NCBI GenBank assembly: GCA_030044455.1
Contig: JASHVU010000093.1
Location: forward strand, 1 to 6,533
Length of the DNA stretch: 6,533 bases
Reading direction: 5' to 3'
Source of the DNA: Acidobacteriaceae bacterium
GTDB taxonomy: Bacteria; Acidobacteriota; Terriglobia; Terriglobales; Acidobacteriaceae
A program made the translations under genes and the position numbers. Of this stretch, positions 1-5,227 are shown in pieces (position 1 is the first letter of the stretch; the number at the start of each line of letters is the position of its first letter). The notes under the pieces were generated by a model. It was not told where the DNA came from and searched no databases. It worked only from the letters and a program-made list of their open reading frames with translations.

Positions 1-1193
1 CGCATCTGGCTCACCTGGAGTCGGCCCACCGGCACCGAGACGCCAATGTAATGGAGCCCAGGCTGGCTCTGCGGATGCACTCCGACGTGACCGTCGCGGT
101 CGATGGGCCGTCGCGGTTCGCACTCCGCCTCAGGAAATCGCAAAAGGGGAAATGCAAGCCGTTTCTCCGTCTCGTCGACAAACTTCTCCACGCCCCACTT
201 GTCTACGAGATATTTCAGCCGCGCCTTCTTGCGATTCGTCCTGTCGCCGTGATCGACAAAGACGCGGATCATGGCGGCGGCCACAGCCACTGCCTGTTCA
301 GGTTTTAAGAGCAGGCCGCAGTCGGTGGCGAATTGCTTGTGTCCGGTGATGCCGCACAGCAACACGCGGAAATAGACTCCTTCTGATACGCTGTGCCCTT
401 CGCCAACGCGTACCGCCGTAAAACCGATGTCATTGGTATCTGCAACCACGCTGATGGAGCCGCCACTATCGAAGGCCACGTTAAGCTTGCGCGGCAGACC
501 ATAGAGGTCACGGGAGTTCAGGATGTAGTGGTGCAGAGCGTTGGCGAAAGGCAATACATTCATCAGTTCGGTCGGATCGAGACCGGCAACCGGTGAGGCT
601 GTGATGTTGCGAATGTTGTCAGCACCAGACCCGCGGGAGGCGAGTCCGAGTTCATGCACACGGCTCAGCACGCGCACAATGTCCCTGGGCTGGAACTCTC
701 GGATTTGCAGGTTGGCGCGCGTGGTCAGATCGGCGCAGCCAGAACCCCAGCCTTCGGCCATTGCGGCAAGGCCGCGCATTTGGTGAGCGGTGAGAACACC
801 GCCCGGAATGCGCAACCGCAGCATAAAGGAATCCTGGGTCGGAGCAACGTAGAACAATCCGTGATACTTGAAGCGAAAAACATCTTCGGCAGCCGGGGCC
901 CGATTCTCATCGGCGTGTCGGAGCAGCTTGTCCCAAATGTCGAGCGGGTTCTCCTGATACTTCCACAGCTCCTCGCGGCTCAGGTCGCAGGCCGCCGTGC
1001 CGTGAAACGATTCTTCCTGTGCCTCGGCCAGATTCACCGAGCCTGATGCCAGATCGTTGGTCAGCAATCCATCGGCAGTTTGACCGACGAACGGTTTCAT
1101 CCCGCTTTGCATCGCTGCCGCGAAGAACCCGAGCAGATATTCTTTCTGCTCTCGACTGAAAGCATCCGGATTGTGTAGAGCGGGTGATTCCAT
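1..1193 (-). CDS. nirA: NirA-family ferredoxin-type nitrite reductase, N-terminal 397 residues (3' end outside window)
   Basis: Likely the siroheme/[4Fe-4S] enzyme that reduces nitrite to ammonium in the cytoplasm. The frame is open without interruption from ATG (1193-1191) to the window edge. After an extension of about 105 residues typical of the NirA family comes the first ferredoxin-like half-domain (about 110-185), including TTRANLQIR at 157-165, a conserved siroheme-site motif of nitrite/sulfite reductases. Next is the NIR_SIR domain (about 190-345) with [12 protein letters not shown] at 193-204 and [12 protein letters not shown] at 318-329. A second half-domain begins near 372. The cluster-binding cysteines of this family lie in the C-terminal half, which is missing, so they cannot be checked. 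The start is supported by AGGGG at 1206-1202, eight bases upstream, and by an in-frame stop at 1244-1242. A sulfite reductase is possible in principle, but the N-terminal extension and the neighbouring nitrate reductase favour nitrite. Confidence 0.9.
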   Translation of the reverse strand, partial: MESPALHNPDAFSREQKEYLLGFFAAAMQSGMKPFVGQTADGLLTNDLASGSVNLAEAQEESFHGTAACDLSREELWKYQENPLDIWDKLLRHADENRAPAAEDVFRFKYHGLFYVAPTQDSFMLRLRIPGGVLTAHQMRGLAAMAEGWGSGCADLTTRANLQIREFQPRDIVRVLSRVHELGLASRGSGADNIRNITASPVAGLDPTELMNVLPFANALHHYILNSRDLYGLPRKLNVAFDSGGSISVVADTNDIGFTAVRVGEGHSVSEGVYFRVLLCGITGHKQFATDCGLLLKPEQAVAVAAAMIRVFVDHGDRTNRKKARLKYLVDKWGVEKFVDETEKRLAFPLLRFPEAECEPRRPIDRDGHVGVHPQSQPGLHYIGVSVPVGRLQVSQM

Positions 1194-1249
1194 GCCGAAT
1201 ACCCCTGTAGCACACTTGATGAACTGCCCGAATCTGCACACCTATGCAC

Positions 1250-1276
1250 TCGATTCGAATCGATGGATTCAATCGA
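1250..1276. repeat. 14-base perfect palindrome plus a third half-site in the nirA leader
   Basis: TCGATTCGAATCGA at 1250-1263 is a perfect palindrome. It is followed three bases later by ATTCAATCGA at 1267-1276, which matches one half with one base missing, so there are about three copies of a TCGATT-(C)-GAAT half-site. The overlapping inverted pair GAATC (1257-1261) / GATTC (1266-1270) gives an alternative RNA hairpin. It lies 57 bases upstream of the nirA start, downstream of the proposed promoter. It could be a DNA operator or an RNA element; nothing in the sequence decides which. Confidence 0.45.
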
Positions 1277-1298
1277 CCAATGCGCTATATGGCTCGCG

Positions 1299-1332
1299 AA
1301 AAACAGTGGCTGCGCGGACAGATCTGCGCGCA
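1299..1332 (-). terminator. weak candidate attenuator in the nirA leader
   Basis: On the minus strand TGCGCG (1332-1327) pairs with CGCGCA (1316-1311) around a ten-base loop, and a run of five T lies at 1303-1299. Seven other bases separate the stem from the T run, which is unlike a classical intrinsic terminator. It is listed because an antitermination model for the upstream hairpins needs a terminator before nirA, and this is the only stem-plus-T arrangement in the gap. Confidence 0.2.
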
Positions 1333-1369
1333 CGCATAACGGATCGAAATCTGATTTTCAGTTGGAACA

Positions 1370-1428
1370 CCCTGGCACGGCATGGTGCAGGGCGAACAAG
1401 AACGAGGAAGACATCTCAGTCTTTCCTC
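1370..1428 (-). promoter_or_regulatory. two adjacent hexaloop hairpins, candidate ANTAR-protein target in the nirA leader
   Basis: Hairpin 1: GAGG-A-AAGAC (1428-1419) pairs with GTCTTCCTC (1412-1404), giving nine base pairs, one bulged A, and the six-base loop TGAGAT. Hairpin 2: CCCTGCAC (1392-1385) pairs with GTGC-C-AGGG (1378-1370), giving eight base pairs, one bulged C, and the six-base loop CATGCC. The linker is 11 bases. ANTAR proteins are known to bind tandem hairpins with six-base loops having A at loop position 1 and G at position 4. Both loops here have G at position 4 but U and C at position 1. Hairpin 1 begins within a few bases of the predicted transcription start, and the upstream gene encodes an ANTAR protein. 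The geometry is seen directly; the binding is inferred. Confidence 0.5.
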
Positions 1429-1436
1429 TTAATGCC

Positions 1437-1465
1437 ATCGTACCTCAAGCTGCGCGTCGACACAA
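1437..1465 (-). promoter_or_regulatory. candidate sigma70-type promoter for nirA
   Basis: TTGTGT (1465-1460) and TACGAT (1442-1437) are separated by exactly 17 bases on the minus strand. Each matches the -35/-10 consensus at four of six positions. Transcription would start near 1430, leaving a leader of about 237 bases before nirA that begins with the paired hexaloop hairpins. It lies just past the stop of the upstream regulator gene, so nirA could be transcribed on its own, by read-through, or both. Confidence 0.4.
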
Positions 1466-1474
1466 TAGCATTTG

Positions 1475-1497
1475 GGCGCCTGCCGCACGTCAGGCCC
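1475..1497 (-). other. stable hairpin spanning the stop codon of the HemD-GAF-ANTAR gene
   Basis: GGGCCTG (1497-1491) pairs with CAGGC-G-CC (1482-1475): seven base pairs, one bulged base, eight-base loop. It contains the TGA stop (1492-1490). No T run follows, so it is not a standard intrinsic terminator; it could stabilise the mRNA end or have no role. Confidence 0.3.
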
Positions 1498-3154
1498 GCG
1501 AAGATGGATCTTGCCTTTGGTCTTCGCCCACTCCGCACCAGCGACTCTTGCGCAGGTCGTCGTTGAGAAGAAGAGCTTCTGCGATTTCCCGCATTGATTT
1601 GCGCCTTTGCCGGCTCTCCCGCTGCATGGCTCGATACGCCGAATCCTCGTCGAGTCCGAAGTCGCGCTGCAGCACTCCCTTGGCACGCTCGATCAACTTT
1701 CGCGATTCCAGCCGGTCTGAAAGCTCCAGGTTTTCCGTTTCGAGCCTGGCGCGCTCCAGTTCTGCGCCCACCAGATAGCCCGCGGCCGTCAGCAAGCGTA
1801 CCTCGTGCTCGGTGTGGTAATAAGGCTTGCGATGTTGCAGGTTAATGACCCCGATCAGTTTGCTGCGACAGAGAATGGGCACGGAGAGGAAAGCTTCGAA
1901 CCTATCCTCAGGAAGGTTTTTGAAACGCTGAAACCTCGCATCCTTAAGCGCTTTCTCAGGGATGGCGACCGGTTCACGATGCCAGCCGACCCAGCCGGTA
2001 ATGCCCTGGCCCAACCAGATGCCGAGACGATCCACAAGGTCGGAGTGCGGGTTCTTTGAGGCGCGCAGCACCAGTTGGCTATCTTCGAGCACATACACAA
2101 AGCACGAGTCGCACTGGATGAGCGAACAGGCAAAGTCGACAATGCGATTCAGTACGGTGTGCAGCGGATCGGATGCGGCCATGCGGCTGCCGATTTCGTG
2201 CAGAAAGTCGACCCCGGAAAGTTGCGGGCGCGGCGGCGCAGTCCCGGATTCGCTGATCAGCAACGGACTCATCTGCATGGCAGCAACTCCTGATATATGC
2301 AGCGAGGCGGCCTTGCGTTTTTGATGAAGCAGATTATTCGCATTCTCCGCGATCTCCTTAATCAGAAATCCCATCTTCGCTTGCGAAGGCTCGAAGTCGG
2401 GCGTCAGCCGGTACATTGACAGACCCTCAGTGGTGCTGGGACCGATAGAGCCGATCACCGTGGAACGAAATCCTTCGTAGAGTGCGTCTGTGTAGCCCAT
2501 ACCCTCAGCCATGAGGAACAAATGGGCCACCTGCCCGGCATTCATGAACAGCACAATGTCCACATGCCCGTGTGCAAGCGCGATGACCGCTTCGCGTAGC
2601 GGCTGCGTTTCTTCAGGCAGCGCCCATTGGTAAACCAGAAGTCGCGTGATGGAAACGCTCTTCTCAGCCAGTGCCGTCAACAGCTCGGGGTTTGAAGTGC
2701 CGTACTCCTGTACGGCGATGTTCATTCCCGTCAGCGCGGTACCCAGCTTTTCCTCCATGGCCTGCACCAGCACGCGCCACGTAAAAGGCTCCGGCGCAAT
2801 CACCGTGATGGGAATGCCGAATTCGCGCAGCGCGGTGGAGGACTTGGGACCCCTTGCCGCAATCTTCACAGTGCGCAGCGCGGCCAGAAACTGTTCCCGG
2901 TCCATGTGCTCTGACACCGTCTTAATCAGCGTGCGTACGCCAACACCGGTGGTGAAAATCACAAGATCGAATGCGCCCGCGATCAGTGCCTCGGCAAATT
3001 CGATCACCGGGCCATCGCTATTCATGGGGATTTCTCGCATTGCGGGAGCCGTCAGTGGCTCACCGCCATAGGTACGGATCAGCTTGGCAGTCTCCGCTGC
3101 GCGGCGCGACTCGAGACTAAGAACACGAATCCCCTCGAAATTCGCCGCTGTCAT
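1490..3154 (-). CDS. HemD-like / GAF / ANTAR three-domain protein, probable nitrate-assimilation regulator
   Basis: The 554-residue protein has three parts. Residues about 8-268 resemble uroporphyrinogen-III synthase (HemD, which makes the precursor of siroheme), including the TTGVGVRTL segment at 68-76 and SIGPSTTEGL at 236-245. Residues about 325-467 form a GAF sensor domain with LGQGITGWVGWHREPVAIPE (381-400) and the FLSVPIL...LIGVINLQH core (422-441). Residues about 475-530 form an ANTAR RNA-binding domain with the family pattern SRKLIERAKGVL (484-495), then LDEDSAYRAMQRES and MREIAEALL. ANTAR proteins usually act by transcription antitermination; NasR does so for nitrate assimilation genes in Klebsiella. 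HemD fused to a DNA-binding domain (NnaR) regulates nitrate/nitrite genes in actinomycetes. By analogy this protein probably controls nirA and perhaps the divergent nas operon. Whether the HemD part is still an enzyme or only a sensor cannot be told. The start is supported by GGAGAA six bases upstream of the ATG. Confidence 0.85.
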   Translation of the reverse strand: MTAANFEGIRVLSLESRRAAETAKLIRTYGGEPLTAPAMREIPMNSDGPVIEFAEALIAGAFDLVIFTTGVGVRTLIKTVSEHMDREQFLAALRTVKIAARGPKSSTALREFGIPITVIAPEPFTWRVLVQAMEEKLGTALTGMNIAVQEYGTSNPELLTALAEKSVSITRLLVYQWALPEETQPLREAVIALAHGHVDIVLFMNAGQVAHLFLMAEGMGYTDALYEGFRSTVIGSIGPSTTEGLSMYRLTPDFEPSQAKMGFLIKEIAENANNLLHQKRKAASLHISGVAAMQMSPLLISESGTAPPRPQLSGVDFLHEIGSRMAASDPLHTVLNRIVDFACSLIQCDSCFVYVLEDSQLVLRASKNPHSDLVDRLGIWLGQGITGWVGWHREPVAIPEKALKDARFQRFKNLPEDRFEAFLSVPILCRSKLIGVINLQHRKPYYHTEHEVRLLTAAGYLVGAELERARLETENLELSDRLESRKLIERAKGVLQRDFGLDEDSAYRAMQRESRQRRKSMREIAEALLLNDDLRKSRWCGVGEDQRQDPSSRA

Positions 3155-3160
3155 TGTGAT

Positions 3161-3183
3161 TTCTCCAAAAGCTGAATAGCTTT
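3161..3183 (-). promoter_or_regulatory. ribosome binding site with adjacent hairpin, HemD-GAF-ANTAR gene
   Basis: GGAGAA (3166-3161) lies six bases before the ATG at 3154. Immediately upstream, AAAGCT (3183-3178) and AGCTTT (3173-3168) form a perfect six-pair hairpin with a four-base loop, one base away from GGAG. The hairpin leaves the ribosome site exposed but could affect its accessibility. Confidence 0.5.
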
Positions 3184-3286
3184 AGATGGCTCAAATATCG
3201 GCGCGGAATCGCGCTCTCGCAGACACTCCCCATGAGAAAGAGAGCCGTTCAATCAGTCGAATTGAGGTTATCTTAGCATCGCTGAA

Positions 3287-3302
3287 ATAAAGATCTCTTT
3301 AT
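3287..3302. repeat. 16-base inverted repeat in the divergent promoter region
   Basis: ATAAAGA (3287-3293) and TCTTTAT (3296-3302) are perfect inverted arms separated by TC. The site lies 132 bases upstream of the leftward gene and about 75 bases upstream of the proposed rightward promoter. It would suit a dimeric DNA-binding regulator, but the A/T-rich arms are short and no regulator is identified. Confidence 0.35.
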
Positions 3303-3377
3303 GCCTTGGCTCGCGCCGCAAGTCCCGTGTTATTTGTGCGTGGAGCTTGCTTGCCAACACACACTCTCGCTTTCCTC

Positions 3378-3406
3378 TTGCATGCGCCGTCATTTCCCTA
3401 TATGCT
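3378..3406 (+). promoter_or_regulatory. candidate promoter for the FeS-membrane protein / nasA operon
   Basis: TTGCAT (3378-3383) and TATGCT (3401-3406) are 17 bases apart; an overlapping TATATG at 3399-3404 is an alternative -10. Transcription would start near 3413, giving a leader of about 270 bases. The -35 is weak (three of six consensus positions), so the call is tentative. Confidence 0.3.
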
Positions 3407-3432
3407 CAAACGCAATCACCCCGAGCGGAGTG

Positions 3433-3525
3433 GGCTCTGTGAGCCTGCGATGCTTCTCTGCCGGCTCTCGATGCCCGTCGCTTCTCCAAGCCTGGGGTAA
3501 CCTTCAGTCGGCTCCGCGAAGAGCC
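3433..3525 (+). promoter_or_regulatory. leader segment with repeated complementary GGCTC / GAGCC blocks
   Basis: GGCTC occurs at 3433-3437, 3463-3467 and 3510-3514, and its complement GAGCC at 3441-3445 and 3521-3525. The first pair makes a hairpin with loop TGT. The last pair makes a hairpin with the six-base loop CGCGAA, with G at loop position 4. The blocks can pair in alternative ways, as in switchable leaders. A weaker stem follows: GCAG (3533-3536) with CTGC (3544-3547) around a seven-base loop. A role as riboswitch or ANTAR target is inference only; no known riboswitch class was recognised. Confidence 0.3.
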
Positions 3526-3662
3526 TGGCCCAGCAGCCGTAATCTGCAAGCACAAAACTGAACCAGAACCTTGCGCCCGCGCATGTGCGCGTACTTGCGC
3601 CAGAGCAGCTTTGTGCTCGTATTCCTCTTCGCAAACGATCCAAAAACCGCAGGCAATCTCAA

Positions 3663-3679
3663 CTTGCCCGTGCAAGGAG
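3663..3679 (+). promoter_or_regulatory. Shine-Dalgarno site partly covered by a hairpin, deciding a TTG start
   Basis: AAGGAG (3674-3679) lies six bases before TTG at 3686, a much better start than the in-frame TTG at 3611, which has no ribosome site. CTTGC (3663-3667) pairs with GCAAG (3672-3676) around CCGT, hiding AAG of the ribosome site. CTTGC also occurs at 3570-3574 and 3594-3598, and GCAAG at 3546-3550, so alternative pairings that would free or hide the site are possible. Confidence 0.5.
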
Positions 3680-3685
3680 CCACTC

Positions 3686-5227
3686 TTGGAATTACCCCTG
3701 CTCACCCGAGCACAGGAAGGCGGCAGTGCCTTCCACTTGACCGCCGCTCTCAACGCCACAGAGACGCCTCCGGGTTCGCTCTGCGGAGCGCCCGCGCCGG
3801 ACCGCGTGCCGCGCACCCCGGGGCCGGGAGAGCAGTACCGTTTTCACTTCGATATGACCAGGTGCATCGGATGCAAGTGCTGCGTCGTGGCCTGCAATGA
3901 ACAGAATGGCAATCCTGCTGACATCCTCTGGCGCCGTGTGGGAGAGATTGAAGGCGGGTCGTACCCGCACACCCACCGTCACTATCTCTCCATGGGTTGC
4001 AATCACTGTCTTGAGCCCACGTGCATGACCGGTTGTCCGGTGGCTGCGTACACCAAGGATGGCCTCACCGGAATCGTTCTGCACAGCGCTGATGCCTGCA
4101 TCGGCTGTCAGTACTGCACGTGGAATTGCTCCTACGGAGTCCCGCAGTACAACCCCGAGCGCGGTGTTGTGGGCAAATGCGACATGTGCTACGGCAGGCT
4201 CAATCTCGGCCAGGAACCAGCCTGCGCGGCTGCTTGTCCTGAAGACGCCATCCGCATCGAGGTAGTAAGCGTGAATGAGTGGCGCGGCCAATATCAGGCA
4301 GCAGCCAACGCTCCCGGTATGCCATCGGCGGAAGATAGTATTTCCACAACGCGCATCACGATGCCCAAACAATTTCCCGGCGACTTGCGCAAAGTCGATC
4401 TCACCCATCTTCGCCAGGAGCACCCGCACTGGCCGTTGATCGTGATGACCGTTCTCACTCAGCTCTCCGCAGGCGCGTTTACTTCTATTTGGATTCTCGA
4501 GATCCTGAGAGCCGAATCGCATCGTTCGGCGGCGTTGGTCGCGCTTATGGTTGCCATGCTCGCGCTCGCAGCTTCCACACTGCACCTTGGGCGGCCAATC
4601 CACGCGGTGCGAGCTTTAAAAATGTGGCGCCGCTCCTGGCTGAGCCGTGAAGTACTGCTCTTCACTCTCTTCGCGCTTGCTGCCGCAATGTATTCGGCGG
4701 CTCTCTGGATCATCCCGCGCCACGCAGTCATATTTGGAGCAGTCACAGCGATGCTTGGTGTCTGCGGAGTAGGCGTCAGTGCAAAGCTGTACCTTGTGCC
4801 CGGTCGTCCCGCCTGGAATTCGCCGTTCACCATTGCTGAATTCCTCAACACAACCGTGTTGCTGGGAGCTTGCGGTGCGAGCATCCTCACCCGCGGAGCA
4901 ACCGAGGCACGATGCGCGATTCTCTGCGCCTTCGGTCTCATGTGGGTTGTTGCTGGAATCAGGCTGACCTGGCTTGCCCGTTCGCCGGTTCATGAGTTGC
5001 GTGGTGCGTGGCAACTGGTGTCCAACGTCTTTTCTAATCACCTTCTCGTTCGCGTTGTCATGCAATGCGTGGGCTTGACGCTTCTTCCACTTGCGAACCT
5101 GCTCTGGATTCGAATCGCCATCGCCCTCTTGATGATTGCTGGAGAATTTATCGGCCGCTATCTCTTTTTCGTCACCGTAGTTCCCACCAATATGGCGAGG
5201 GAATTTCTGTTTCAGGAGGCCGCATGA
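3686..5227 (+). CDS. fused four-cluster ferredoxin and DmsC-like membrane anchor, probable electron donor module for NasA
   Basis: The product is 513 residues from the TTG start. Residues about 50-195 form a DmsB/NrfC-type ferredoxin domain with all 16 cysteines for four [4Fe-4S] clusters: C60/63/66/70, C105/108/113/117, C138/141/144/148 and C165/168/180/184. From about 250 to 497 come eight predicted membrane helices of the DmsC family, with LGRPIHAVRALKMWRRSWLS at 301-320 and RYLFF at 491-495. In DmsABC-type enzymes these two parts are separate subunits that pass electrons from quinol to the molybdenum subunit; here they are one chain. There is no twin-arginine signal, and the loop after helix 2 carries six Arg/Lys, which favours a cytoplasmic ferredoxin domain. 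The stop overlaps the nasA start (ATGA), implying translational coupling. Electron transfer to NasA is inferred from context and family. Confidence 0.85.
   Translation: MELPLLTRAQEGGSAFHLTAALNATETPPGSLCGAPAPDRVPRTPGPGEQYRFHFDMTRCIGCKCCVVACNEQNGNPADILWRRVGEIEGGSYPHTHRHYLSMGCNHCLEPTCMTGCPVAAYTKDGLTGIVLHSADACIGCQYCTWNCSYGVPQYNPERGVVGKCDMCYGRLNLGQEPACAAACPEDAIRIEVVSVNEWRGQYQAAANAPGMPSAEDSISTTRITMPKQFPGDLRKVDLTHLRQEHPHWPLIVMTVLTQLSAGAFTSIWILEILRAESHRSAALVALMVAMLALAASTLHLGRPIHAVRALKMWRRSWLSREVLLFTLFALAAAMYSAALWIIPRHAVIFGAVTAMLGVCGVGVSAKLYLVPGRPAWNSPFTIAEFLNTTVLLGACGASILTRGATEARCAILCAFGLMWVVAGIRLTWLARSPVHELRGAWQLVSNVFSNHLLVRVVMQCVGLTLLPLANLLWIRIAIALLMIAGEFIGRYLFFVTVVPTNMAREFLFQEAA
5214..5219 (+). 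promoter_or_regulatory. ribosome binding site of nasA inside the upstream gene
   Basis: AGGAGG lies four bases before the ATG at 5224, within the last codons of the upstream gene. The short spacing with a full-strength site and the ATGA overlap fit coupled translation of the two proteins. Confidence 0.6.

Larger units (their letters stand above)
3155..3685. other. 531-base divergent intergenic region without a credible gene
   Basis: Open frames here are short, overlapping, and resemble no known protein. Toward the leftward gene there are three inverted repeats: GCGCG/CGCGC around GAAT (3201-3214), GCTCTC (3213-3218) with GAGAGC (3240-3245), and AAAGCT/AGCTTT beside the ribosome site. I found no convincing minus-strand promoter; TAAGAT at 3275-3270 is a possible -10 without a good -35. 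Toward the rightward operon there is a candidate promoter near 3378-3406 and then a stem-rich stretch listed separately. The size and structure suggest regulated leaders on one or both sides. Confidence 0.6.

Noticed and set aside
654..1272. Open frames of 130 (plus) and 121 (minus) residues inside nirA
   Set aside because: Both are out of frame with the continuous NirA reading frame, which has recognisable motifs across the same span.
1263..1778. Plus-strand open frame of 171 residues across the regulator/nirA gap
   Set aside because: It overlaps the ANTAR-coding end antisense, has low-complexity Arg/Ser-rich composition and no ribosome site that I could see.
3570..3601. GC-rich repeats CTTGCGCC (3570-3577 and 3594-3601) with the CGCGC/GCGCG hairpin between them, considered as a mobile-element end or terminator
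   Set aside because: Only two eight-base copies exist, no transposase or target duplication is present, and no T run follows the stem.
3611..3685. Upstream TTG start adding 25 residues to the FeS-membrane protein
   Set aside because: No ribosome site precedes it, while TTG at 3686 has AAGGAG at ideal spacing; the added residues look like untranslated leader.
3692..4603. Minus-strand open frame of 303 residues
   Set aside because: It is antisense to the FeS-membrane fusion, whose 16 cysteines and membrane segments show the true frame; the product resembles no family.
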